Assembly: GCA_015075445.1 (NCBI GenBank)
Contig: JABTUJ010000004.1
Coordinates: forward strand, 1 to 64,000
DNA: 64,000 bases
Direction: 5' to 3'
Source of the DNA: Verrucomicrobiales bacterium
GTDB taxonomy: Bacteria; Verrucomicrobiota; Verrucomicrobiia; Limisphaerales; J093
The notes under the pieces are model-generated. The model saw nothing but the letters and a program-made list of their open reading frames with translations. It searched no databases and was not told the origin of the DNA. Below, one piece after another: positions 37,578 through 47,508 of this stretch. Position 1 is the first letter of the stretch, and every line of letters starts with the position of its first letter. A program made the position numbers and the translations under genes.

Positions 37578-40500
37578 GAATCCCAGTATCCTTAGCGGAT
37601 CAGGGTCCGTTATTGGAACTCGAGCCGATAGAACCGATACGCCGGGTAAGCAGTAACGTTATCGGTGAAGGTCTTGTTGCCACCACCTGCTGTCCCGGCC
37701 CCGATGCGGATCCACGCCGCATCCGTCAGGCGGTTCTTGTAGGTGAGCCAGTAGGTGTACCCAACCGTCGTCGGAACATCGGTGAACGTCGGCACCCCAC
37801 CCGCGATGCTGAAACTGCTCGCGGGCAGTGTCGGGGGAGGCGGTGGAGCGGATGCGACAGTAACCGTGCCGGTGCCGGCGAAGACCCCATTAGGATTCTT
37901 GTGGCCAACGCCGAACGTGCCCGTGCCTTGATCCACGCCCCCAATTGATACCCCGGCGACTTGCTGATCACCCGCGTATCCGAGCCTAACCGTCACCCCG
38001 GTGTCGATAGCCAGCGGCCCGGTGAAGCTGCTGAGCTTGTAAAGCGCCAGCGTGCCGGGGCCGCCGGTGGACATCGCGCGGAGCCCGCCGTCAGGTGTGG
38101 CACCCAGGGCGGGATCGTGCTCGAGGGCCTGATTGATGCCGCAGCTAAACGTGGCCACGTCAATCTTGGCTCCGCCAAGCCCGACATACGCATGACTCAG
38201 GTTGCCGATGAGGTTCGTGCAAGCTTCTTTAATCGCGCCCGGATCGGTAGCATCAGCTTGCGTGGCGCGGAGAATGCCGCCATTGAACCGGAACACGGCC
38301 GAACCGTTGGGCGGGGCAGGAGGAGTGTCCCAAGCGCCGTTCATATTGTAGATGCTCGCAACTAAGAGGATGCCGCCATTCAGAACGTACTCCGCGGTGC
38401 TCGCGCCAGTGCCGCCCCAGTAGTCGGGCTTGCCACCCAGGATGAACCCGGGCCCCGAGCAACACGCCCACCCATCGCCCACGGGCTTGCCCTTGACCAG
38501 CCCGCCATTCTGAACGAGAACGCCGGTCTCGCCCCCCCTAAGGGCGATGCCCGATACGCTCGACGACCAGTCCAGCGTGGCGTTGTCGTTGACCGTCACT
38601 GTGCCGACCACGTCCATCACTGGAAAGTCGTTGGCAACGGTCCACGACCCGGTGCCGCTCAGTTCGATGCCGCCTACCTGATGGAAAGTCCACTCATTGG
38701 GGGGTTGGTATGTGACTTCCATCGGGCCTGCGATGTTCAGCACCCCAGAGCCGCTTTTGGTGAAGCCGTTTGCCGTTGCGTCAATGGGGCAAGAGATGGA
38801 GAGCCTGCCCGCGTGGACCTCCACATCACCCCCACTCAACGCGAGGGTCCTGCCGCTGGTGGAGGCGATGGTCTGGTTGGCGACCTTGTTGTTGAATCTC
38901 AGACCGCCGACCGTAACGTCGGTGTTCAGGTTGATCGTCGCGCCCGCGCTCGAGCTGTCCGAGAGGACGGCGGTATCGCTCGCGCCGGGCACCGTGTCAT
39001 TCCAATTGCCCGCCACACTCCAGTTGGCGCCACCCGCACCCTTCCATCGGAACAGCTTGGCCGGAGTGTAGATGCCCTCGACTCCGGCCTTGCGGATGTT
39101 CTCAATCTCGTCGGCGGGCAAGGCGTAGGCGTAAACCGCCACGTCATCCAGGCTGCCCCTGTAATCACGACCGCCGTACGGATCGGAACCAAACCGCACG
39201 CCACTCCAGGTTGCGGTTCCATGGTTAAGGGTATTGACGGCGGGCTGCAGACCAAATCCACTATCCAGATACAGGGTCGCCTGTGTCGGTTCCACCACGA
39301 GGGCAACGAAGTTCCACTCGTCGGCCGTGGGATACAGTCCCGATTGCCAGTTGTAACTCGCGGCGGCGTCATTCCAATTGTAGCCGAGTTGGCCTCCCTG
39401 CGTGAATTGCAGGCCGGAGGTGCTGCCCCCGTCCCCGCGGGTATAGACCAGGCCAGCCCAATCCGATTGAACGGCATCGGGCTTGATCCAGGCAACGATG
39501 GTCATAGCGCCATTGATCGCACCAAACGGTGGCACCGTCACATACCCCCCGTTTCCGTTCAGCTCATAGGCCGTGTTTCCCGTGTCGAAGCCCTGAAAAG
39601 CAGCCGGCTCAGGGCCGGGAGCATTGCCCGTCACCCCGGTACGAAGCGTCCCGTCGCGGCCGCCCCAATAGTCGTAGGCGAGCGTGCCACTGGTCTCATC
39701 CATCCGCCAGTAACCAAACGGGGTCCGCTCGGTTACCACCGCCGCCAGTTTGGTGGCGCTCAGCAGCGTCAAACTGGCGTTGGCGTTGACGGTGCCGTAG
39801 GCTGACAATGACCACGTTGTAGTCGCCCGCTCTTCCCCCGCCCTGACATCGGTGACAGTATACGAGGAGGAGGTCGCACCGCTGATCGGAGTGCTATTCA
39901 GGCTCCACTGATAGGACAATGGGATACTGCCATAAGCCGTGACGCTGAATGTCGCCGTGGCACCCGCGTAACGCTGGATTGACTGCGGCGGTTGGGCGAT
40001 CAGCGGCGGGCCGGCGAGCACCGTGAGGGCCACAGTCGAACTGGTGACCGATCCGAAGGCGTTGGACACCACCACGGCGTAGTTGCCGGTATCGCTCGTC
40101 ACCAGGCTGCTCACCGTGAGATTGGCCGTCGTCTGTCCCGGCATGGGATCGCCGTTCTTAGTCCACTGGTACTCCAAGGGCGCTGTGGACGAATGTTCGT
40201 CGACCAGCACGGACAGCGACAGCGTCATGCCCTCGTAAACCGGGGGCGGCGGCGCTTGCGGTTGGACCAGGATGATGGGCGGTACTTCCGCCGCGGCGAG
40301 TAGTTGGCGAATCTGAGCCTCGGTGAGCGCCTGGTCGAAGATCGCCACCTCGTCAATGGTCCCGCGGAACCCGTTCACCTCGCCGCCACTGTCCCATCCA
40401 TTATACTTCTGCTTCTTCCCGATGAAGGACGCGACGGTGCTAAAATCGTGGGCGCCATACGGCGTCGTGGGCGTGTGGGTGGCGGCCTGGCCATTCATGT

Positions 40501-41290
40501 ACATGACAATATTGCTCGGCGAAGCCACCATGGCCACGAACGTCCACTGCTGGTCAGGCATGTACAGGGCGGGACTCGGCGTCGCGCCATAGTTGCCGGT
40601 GTTGGCGTCTGTGCCAGCCCAATACATGCGCAAATCGTTTCGCGTGTTTTCTGGATTGCCTCCGTTACCGAAGCCGACGCCAGTCACCGGGTGTGAGGGT
40701 CCGGCTGTCGGCTGCCCGAGGTCGGCGGGACTTGAATAGAGCATGTTCCAATACTCGGAGACGCCGTTGCGTTTGGCCCAGCAAGTGACTGTCCAGGAAT
40801 CCGTAAGCAGGTTCTGCGCTGGGATCTCGATGTAGCTTTCGCTGGTGCCAGTGAATTGGCAAGCGGTATTGCCCGCCCCAAATCCTGCGTAAGGCACCCC
40901 GGGCACGCCGCTGGACATACCGCCGGAATTGAAGGTGCCATTGGCCGAAGCCCCCCAACTGCCTTGGTTGGCCACCACGACACTTACCGGCACTGGTTCA
41001 GGGGGCAGGGGCGGTTCATTGAAACGCCAATAGCCGGTCGGTTGGTCTCCCGCAATGAGTGCTGCATAGCCGGCAGGATTGGCAGTGGCGGCCGTGTAAT
41101 GCGCCGTGATCTGGGAGGAACTCAAGGCATAGGGGTAAACGGCGACTTCGTCCATCCAGCCGGGGAAGAAAAGACTCGCCGCACCGGCCGGATTGCCTGC
41201 TCCAATGCGGAGCGGTGCGGTGGTGTTGGGAACATAGCCGTTGCCCCCAATCGCTTGGGGGGGGGCATTCTCCACGCCATTGACGTAGAT

Positions 41291-41304
41291 AGAGCCCGTC
41301 CCAG
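41291..41304 (+). repeat. Left terminal inverted repeat of the insertion sequence
   Basis: AGAGCCCGTCCCAG, paired with 43022-43035 on the other strand with two mismatches. Preceded by target copy AGAT. Confidence 0.85.
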
Positions 41305-41379
41305 AAGTCCCTGTTTCCGACGGGGAGACGATAGGAGAGGCTGAAAGAGCCCCATAAGCCATCATGACAGCTCGCGAAT

Positions 41380-42760
41380 GCTGGCCCGACACCGCTATGC
41401 GGCTGTGGTTTTTCCAGACTTCTAACGATTGCCGGCCCGCCGAGCCTTGCACCTCCCATCAGCCAGACTACGTTTGCTGCGTCGCGCCGTTGCTCCGCCG
41501 ACGCCGACCAGATACCCCCAGCGCCCGGTGCTCACCCCTTGCCCGCAGCGGCCGTCCAAGTAGTCATTCTTCAGAATCCCAATCCGCCTCGGTCTGGCAC
41601 GCTTACGGATCTTCCCAACCGAGCCCCCATGCCGGACGGCGCGCAATCTGCCACCCCGCGCGCGACAGCCCGCTGAAGAGCCCCGCCTGCCAAGAGCGCC
41701 CGGTTGGCCTTGCAGTCAAAGCCGCGGTCCCTCGCCCACCGCTTTGAGCACGCCCGCCGGCAGCCAGGACTGCAGTTGAGTTCCAGGTCAGCTGGCAACT
41801 GCCGGCTGTCCGTCGGCTGCACTCTCCTGGTAGAGATGCCAGTCCACTATCAGGCCCTGCCGCTGCTCGGGCCAGGGAAGAGCGTGTTGTCAAACTCCAC
41901 CACCACCGCCGCCCTCGGCCTTGCCCTGCACGATCACGCCGCAGATCGCCCTCGTAGAGACTCAGGATCTTGTCCGCGTTGGCCACCGGCCGCTCCCTGA
42001 TGATCCGCTCATGGCTTTGCCGACCGCCCGGGGCAACTGCGCCAGCACCCCGTCGATTCGCCAGCACCTGCTCGGCTCGCCCAGGTCCAACTGTCTCCTG
42101 CCAATGCGTGTCGAGCAGATCCCGATGCCGGCGAGCGTTGTCGCACCACCCGGCTTCAGGCGCTTCATCTCCCGCAATATCTGCTTGCGCGCCTGCTTCG
42201 CCGGCCCGTTTGCCCGCCTGCACCATCGCGATGCACTGCTGGTTCATCGCCCGCAGAAATCTGCTCCGGGGGCCGGCATCCGCGTTTGAGCCTGTGTGCC
42301 CGGATCAGCCGGTGGCTTTCATCAACGTCCGCGTCGCGTCCCGCAGTAGCACCAGTCCACGGGGTCGGATGTCCGCGGCCACACACGTGCCGTCCATCCA
42401 CACCGTGTCCAGTTCCAGTTCGTTGGCCAGCCAGAGCCGGTTGAACCCCTGTAGCATCGGTCTCCCGCGCCGCCTGCACGAGCCGGCGGACCAGGCCTGC
42501 ACTCAGCCTCCGGCAGCCATTGAAGTAGCGCGCCAACTGGTTTGCTCGGCATACCCTCCAAGCGATCCACCCCAGAACCACTGAAGAGGGCGTACCCGGC
42601 CAGCCGACGGCTCATCCCCGAAAGTCCTCGCCCAGCAAGCGCTGCAGCATCGTTGCAGCGCAGCGCCCAAGTACTGGTGCGCTGATACTTCAATCTGCTC
42701 GTGCGCTGGGCACCTTGCCCGGGTCTCGGGCCAGCTTATCCGCCAAACTGCGCTCCACAA
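41380..42760 (-). pseudogene. Degenerate DDE transposase of the insertion sequence
   Basis: No frame covers the gene, but conserved pieces of one transposase occur in order on the minus strand and switch frame repeatedly: VWMDGTCVAADI and LLRDATRTLMKAT (about 42310-42400), RPVANADKILSLYE (about 41960-42000), VIVQGKAE then EFDNTLFPG (about 41890-41930), QGLIVDWHLYQES (about 41825-41860), RDRGFDCKANRALL (about 41700-41730) and RIGILKNDYL (about 41560). The order fits DDE transposases of the ISNCY/IS4-like type. At least five frame changes make it inactive. Confidence 0.75.
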
Positions 42761-43021
42761 AGAGCGCTCGACGCCGCTGAGCCGCAGAGTTCATCGATCC
42801 GGCGCAGTCGGTTTCGAAGCGTTGATAGTCCACATTTCCCGACCGTGTGGTGGACTGGACGAAGTTCGCCTTTGGTAGCGGTATGGATTCCGGGCCATCG
42901 GGCGTTGGTTCATTGTATGTCCGACAAGAGCATACGCACCGATTTCGGGCATGGGGAGCCTTTTCTGGCTGCTATGCCCGTTTTTGCGCAGCGCCTCAAT
43001 ACCCACGGGCCTCTCCTTCCG

Positions 43022-43035
43022 CTGGGACAAGCTCT
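43022..43035 (-). repeat. Right terminal inverted repeat of the insertion sequence
   Basis: Reads AGAGCTTGTCCCAG on the minus strand and pairs with 41291-41304. Followed by target copy AGAT at 43036-43039. Confidence 0.85.
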
Positions 43036-43753
43036 AGATATGCACCAGCGTGCCGTCGAAAACGCCGACCACGTGATACCATGTATTAGGCTCGTTAGCC
43101 GGCCCCGTGTCTACTACGTACGTCCTGCCCGTGCCATAGAAAACACGAAAACCCCAGTTGGGGCCGTTATTGTCGGTGTAGAACAAGAATCCGGTGTTGC
43201 CGCTAAATGACATGACGCCAGACTTCGCTCCTGCCGCAACGACGGTCTGATTTGCCCAGAACTCCACGCTGAAGGGGCCATTGCCGTTCAGGACCGGCGA
43301 ATATGGGACGTCAATGTATTGGCTGGCGCCATCCAGCATGACACAAGGATCCCCGGTCAGGACACCCGGCTGCTGCAGGGTGGAGCTGTGGAAATAGGTG
43401 CCGTTGGCGACCGCTCCGATGGAGCCGTAATTGGTCACCGTTCCAAGGGCGTAGTTGAGCGTCGGTGACACCGGTTCGTTCAGCCGCCAATAGGCGACCG
43501 GATTGAGGGACGTCACCGTTGTGGGATAATCTGCCTGGGCGGGCAGTATGGTCCCCAATGCCAGCAAGCCCGCAACTGCAGCCTGGCGCAGGCATTGACC
43601 TGTTTGCTGTCTTGTCTTCATACGAGTTACTTGAGTTTCTCTGTCACGTGATTCGGCGTTTGTGGAGTGATGGGATGGATCGATGGGAATCACCAAGCCG
43701 CCGCTTTGATGCGCCACCTGCGCCCGGCTGCAATCCGGCACCGCAGCGGACAA

Positions 43754-44259
43754 CTGTGTGCTGAGGCAAGAATACGATCATGGCCTTCGTCACCCACTCT
43801 AGTCGACGCTGCTGAATGCCCACGAGTACCATTTTGCGTCGTGTCCTGTCGCCTTTTGCGTCGTTGTTTCTGATCCCACATCCCCTGAGATGGGCTTGCC
43901 GATTTCTTGAGTGTTGGAGGGACCTCTCGGCTTTCGATTCCGCCAAACGCCTTCAGGCAATTCAACATTCAGACTCGCGGCAAGGATGGTGGCCAAGCAA
44001 TTGGCTGCGAAGACCATCTAGCGTGCAGCCCGGATTCAAGAAGTTGGTGGGAGCGGAGTGGGCCGTGCGGGCTGCGAAGGCGCGAACCGAGCTCAGGGCA
44101 GGAGGACGCGGCGAGACCTGGCACCGGGCCGACCAGGACGACACCGCCTCCAGGCGGCGGTCGCGGGGTGCCCGACGGAATGGCCCGACCGGTTCGGGGC
44201 GGCAAACAGCGTGCGAGCAGGCGGTCGAGCATCGGGCGCGGGCGCTTTTGCAGCCGGCC
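43754..44259. other. Gene-free stretch between the LamG/Ig gene and a transposase remnant
   Basis: No frame here has a recognisable start, domain or neighbour logic. It should include the promoter of the LamG/Ig gene (minus) but no clear -35/-10 pair was seen. Confidence 0.5.
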
Positions 44260-44262
44260 CGA

Positions 44263-44881
44263 TCAGACCGGCACGGTTTTGTCCCGCAGCGGCTGGCGGC
44301 AGCGACAATCCGCCTGGAACAACGCCAGACTGAGCCGGCTCAACAGCCCCCACACCGCCACGCGGCGCACCGAGCGCACCCGCGACCGGTCCTCATGCAA
44401 ACTCACATTGAGGCGTTGATAGCAGATTGCTTCGATCCCGCACTGCCGACGGCGCAGTTGCAGGATCTGAATCGGCTCCAATCGTTCGGCCGCGCGGCTG
44501 GTGACAAAGTAATGTCGGGTCGTGGTGGTCGCCTCGTCTGCGGTGACGGTCCGCATCAGCAAGGTCAGTTGCGCCGCCCCGGCCCGGCCCAGTTGGGCGG
44601 GCGTGACGTCGCGCACGATGCCCCAGCGTTCGATCCAGGCGTCGCGGGGGCGCAGATGCCGGGCCGCTCCAGCCCAGCAAGGCCAGCCACGTGGTTTGAT
44701 ACTCGGTCACGTCGCAGAGGTGCTCGCCGACCAGGGTGGCATTCTGGGGACAATGATGCGCGGCGACCTCGGCGTTCGCGCGGGGCCGGTCGGCTTCGGC
44801 GACGGGACGCACCCGCAGGTGACTGAGGACGTGCTGCTCGGCGGCAGTGGGCAAGCGAAACGATGGCGGCAGGCTGGACAA
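44263..44881 (-). pseudogene. DUF4338 (DruA-like) / ISAs1-like transposase remnant
   Basis: From 44881 one frame reads HHCPQNATLVGEHLCDVTEY and TTWLALLGWS; after a one-base shift near 44672 another frame continues ARHLRPRDAWIERWGIVRDV. This is the pattern of DUF4338, the domain of the DruA protein, which is also found fused to or next to transposases. The same frame then passes straight to TRHYFVTSRAAERLEPIQIL and VSLHEDRSRVRS...WGLLSRLSLAL, which resembles the end of ISAs1-type transposases, ending at 44263. The middle of both parts is missing. It lies just before the AraC-type regulator on the opposite strand. Not functional as it stands. Confidence 0.55.
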
Positions 44882-45051
44882 AGAGGACCGGGGCGGGAGT
44901 TTGTTTGCGTTAGTTCTGCAGGTCGTCCGCGCCGGCCTTCGTCAGGCCGTCCTGCTTGAATCACTTTTGCATTGTGCGTTCCACGGCGTGCTGCTTGGCG
45001 TCGCCTCGTTTTGCTCGTCAGCACGGAATTAATAGCTAGGATGTCGCTGCT

Positions 45052-46233
45052 ATGAGTCGCAAACGCTCGGTGTTGCTCGCCCTGACGTCCACCCACCACG
45101 GCTTCTTTAAAGGAGCCGCCCGCTATGCGCGGGAACACCATTGGCATGTCGTCGCCGACATGATTTACACGGCGAAAGTCCCGGTCGGCTGGCGGGGTGA
45201 CGGAATCCTCTCGTTTATTGGGGACCGTGATGATCTGGCGGAATTTATCCTCTCCTCTGGCCTGCCGGCAGTGGAGATCTCGATGGTGCGGAACGAGATC
45301 AGTCTGCCCCGAGTGGAGGGCGACAGCGAGCAGATCGGATGCCTGGCTGCAGAGCACTTCCTGGAACGGGGATTCCGCCACTTCGCTTGGGCGCCGTTTA
45401 TGGATGACGTCGTCAACGCCGAGAGGTATCGCGGTTTCGCCAATCGGTTGGCTCGGGCGAACTATACCTGCCACCTGCTGCCGCCGGCTGACACACGGCA
45501 TGGCGATTCGGCCACGCGGAATTGGGCCGTCCGGCGAAAGTCCCTCACCCGCGAGCTTAAGCGATTGCCGAAGCCTCTGGCGGTCTTCGGTTACAACGAC
45601 TGTGTGGCGGCGGATATCATTGATGCGTGCGATGATGCTCACTTGCTCGTTCCTGAGGCGGTGGCGGTGATGGGGGTGGACAATGACTCGATTCTGTGCG
45701 AGTGCGTGCGCGTGCCCTTGTCGAGCGTGTGTCACGACCTGGAAGGCATGGCTTACCAGGCCGCGGCCGTGCTGGACCGGCTCATGGCAGGACGGAAACC
45801 GCCGAAAGAAATCATCCGCGTGCCGCCCACCGGACTGATCACTCGTCGGAGCACGGACATCGTGGCGGTGGACAACTTGCAAGTGGCGCGCGCGTTGCGC
45901 TACATTCACGACCATTACACCAACCACTTGCTAGGGGTGGAAGCTGTCGTGGCTGCCACGAACCTCTCCCGTCGTCCTCTGGAAAAAGCATTCCGCCAAG
46001 AAATGAAGCGGACCCTCAATGAGGAGATCGTCCGAGTGCGGATGGAAAAAGTCAAAGACCTGCTCGCCACGACGAGCATGAAAGTGGTGGAAGTGGCAGC
46101 CGCCACCGGATTCGCTCGGCCCAGCCATCTCTTCCGCACTTTTCGAAGGCAACTCGGCCTCAGCCCGAAGACGTTCCGCAAGCGCAAGGCCGCGAAAGCC
46201 AAGCCGCCAGCATCACCGCGCACCCGGAGGTAA
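45052..46233 (+). CDS. XylR-type AraC-family transcriptional regulator with LacI-like sensor domain
   Basis: 393 residues from ATG 45052, with AGGA about 10 bases upstream. The N-terminal part (SVLLALTSTHHGFFKGAARYAREHHW to VMGVDNDSILCECV) is a periplasmic-binding-protein-like sugar sensor as in LacI/XylR proteins; the C-terminal part (LRYIHDHYTNHLLGVEAVV, then VVEVAAATGFARPSHLFRTF) is the AraC double helix-turn-helix. Such proteins activate sugar genes when a monosaccharide binds. It is the only activator-type regulator near the fucose locus and is a good candidate for its control; the operator is unknown. Confidence 0.9.
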   Translation: MSRKRSVLLALTSTHHGFFKGAARYAREHHWHVVADMIYTAKVPVGWRGDGILSFIGDRDDLAEFILSSGLPAVEISMVRNEISLPRVEGDSEQIGCLAAEHFLERGFRHFAWAPFMDDVVNAERYRGFANRLARANYTCHLLPPADTRHGDSATRNWAVRRKSLTRELKRLPKPLAVFGYNDCVAADIIDACDDAHLLVPEAVAVMGVDNDSILCECVRVPLSSVCHDLEGMAYQAAAVLDRLMAGRKPPKEIIRVPPTGLITRRSTDIVAVDNLQVARALRYIHDHYTNHLLGVEAVVAATNLSRRPLEKAFRQEMKRTLNEEIVRVRMEKVKDLLATTSMKVVEVAAATGFARPSHLFRTFRRQLGLSPKTFRKRKAAKAKPPASPRTRR

Positions 46234-46358
46234 TCGTATTCTGGCGATCCATACGCTCGACATAGACCATTGGAACTGCCAATAGACGGTAGCGTCGCTG
46301 GGTTGTGATGGCGCATTTCACTCGGCAGGTCAGCCGATTGTTTGCAGGGACGGTTATC

Positions 46359-46544
46359 TCATCGGCGCAATTCCGGAAACGTCGTCTGGATGCCGGGATT
46401 GTAGAGGTTGATGCCAAGTTCCGCGTAATGCGCCAACGACGCCGCGCACGGCGCATCGTTGTGGAAGAACTTCACGGGCACATGTTCGCCAACTTCCCTC
46501 CGCGCCTCGGCGACGGCCTGTTCTGGAAGAAAGAGTTCTTTCAT
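46359..46544 (-). pseudogene. Internal fragment of a uroporphyrinogen decarboxylase-like methyltransferase
   Basis: 61 codons from ATG 46544 to 46359: KELFLPEQAVAEARREVG, VPVKFFHNDAPCAASLAHY and ELGINLYNPGIQTTFPELRR. The pattern (FHxD...GxNxxNP) is the central part of URO-D/MtaA-type proteins, but both the first roughly 180 residues and the end are missing. Its ATG overlaps the stop of the broken homocysteine methyltransferase (ATGA), so the two were coupled. Confidence 0.6.
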
Positions 46545-47401
46545 GTCGTATCGTTTCTTCCAGCTTTCAGCCTGCGAATGTGCTCCGGCGTGGTGCCACA
46601 ACAGCCGCCCACAATGTGCGCGGGCCACGTGTGAGCATATTGCTAGTAACTATCCGGATCCACGGCGTCCGTGTTGATCCAGCCTTACGCCTCGTCGGCA
46701 TGGCCAATGTTACCATAGGCAATGAGCGTACAATCTGGGCCGCAGATCGCCCGCAACTCGGCCAGTGGTTTGGCCAAAGTGTGAGCGGGGCCGCAGTTCA
46801 CGCCAAGTGCCTTCACCCCCAACGGCAACAAAGCGTCGGCGGCAACCGCCACCGACTCGCCAGACAGGATCCGGCCTTCGCGGTCGCACACGAAGCTGAC
46901 CCATGTGGTCCGGCCGGTGATGGTCGCCAGTTGGGCCGCAATGACGGCTTCCCGAATTGAGTTCATCGTCTCGATCAACAGCAGGTCGACGCCCGCTTCC
47001 ACGAGATGCTGGATGCGCTCGGAGTGCTCGGCGCGGCATTCGTCATCGGGCGGCACGAGGTCGGGGCGATAACAATCTTCTAGTGGGGCCACCGAGCCGG
47101 CCACGTGCGCCGGTCGACCAAATTGAGCGACAGCCTCTTGGGCGGTCGCCACCGCGCGCCTAGTCAATGCTCGCGCGGCGTGCGCTTTGACAGCCAGCGC
47201 GCGGCGATGGGTGCGAAAGGTGTTGGCGGTGACGATGTCCGCGCCCGCGTTCAAGAAGTCCAGATGAATCTCGCGCAACACATTCAACCCGGCATCCGTG
47301 GTGAGCGCATTCGCCGACCACATGGGCAAGCCGGTATCCACCCCGCGCCGGTTCAACTCCGTGCCGGTTGCGCCATCAAGCAAGAGAAGTTCACATTTCA
47401 C
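46541..47401 (-). pseudogene. Homocysteine S-methyltransferase-like gene with two in-frame stops
   Basis: From ATG 47401 the frame reads MKCELLLLDGATGTELNRRG, FLNAGADIVTANTFRTH, LLIETMNSIREAVIAA and LGVNCGPAHTL, as in Met-synthase-type homocysteine methyltransferases. After NIGHADEA a TAA stops it at 46685; the same frame continues GWINTDAVDPDSY, then TAG, then QYAHTWPAHIVGGCCGTTP and a final TGA at 46541. The GGCC cysteine pair needed for zinc lies after both stops, so the truncated product would be inactive. Both stops can arise from glutamine codons (CAA, CAG) by one C-to-T change. No frameshift is needed. Confidence 0.88.
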
Positions 47402-47508
47402 TATTTTCGTAAGTTCCGAATTGCTTCGGATCCTGTTTCGTCGGTGGCTGTCCCGCTAAAAACCCAATTGCATATTGACCGGCGCCGGGGTGGAACTTGT
47501 CCGATCCC

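Larger units (their letters stand above)
41291..43035 (-). mobile_element. 1745-bp insertion sequence with imperfect TIRs and 4-bp target duplication
   Basis: Both ends read AGAGC..GTCCCAG going inwards (41291-41304 and, reversed, 43022-43035; 12 of 14 positions agree). Each side is flanked by AGAT (41287-41290 and 43036-43039), the duplicated target. Inside is one degenerate transposase on the minus strand. The host sequence on both sides joins perfectly as the codons for VHI-YVN of a LamG domain, which proves the borders. The family is probably in the ISNCY/IS4-like DDE group by transposase motifs. Confidence 0.9.
37610..43621 (-). pseudogene. LamG/Ig multi-domain surface protein gene interrupted by an insertion sequence
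   Basis: The N-terminus starts at ATG 43621 with a signal peptide (QAAVAGLLALGTILPAQA) and a LamG domain (VAYWRLNEPV, WYHVVGVFDGTLVHI). It is cut at 43036-43039, and the frame resumes at 41286 as YVNGVENAPPQ. The remainder holds further LamG domains (GYWRFNEPPLP, FGYWRMDET), two Ig-like repeats (GMTLSLSVLVDE, SYQWSLNSTPI), a pectate-lyase/autotransporter-like beta-repeat section (VAGNWNDTVPGASD) and a C-terminal beta module. Removing the element plus one target copy (1749 bp, divisible by three) restores one frame of 1420 residues. Such proteins bind glycans or form cell-surface matrices. As it stands it encodes only a truncated LamG piece. Confidence 0.88.

Noticed and set aside
41270..41280. 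Run of G near the insertion border as a possible slip site
   Set aside because: The run lies inside the intact LamG frame and the border is fully explained by the insertion sequence.
43816..44826. 336-codon plus-strand frame
   Set aside because: Arg/Ala-rich with no domain; the minus strand holds the DruA-like/transposase text.
44707..45927. 406-codon minus-strand frame
   Set aside because: Lies across the AraC-type gene, which has clear domains on the plus strand.
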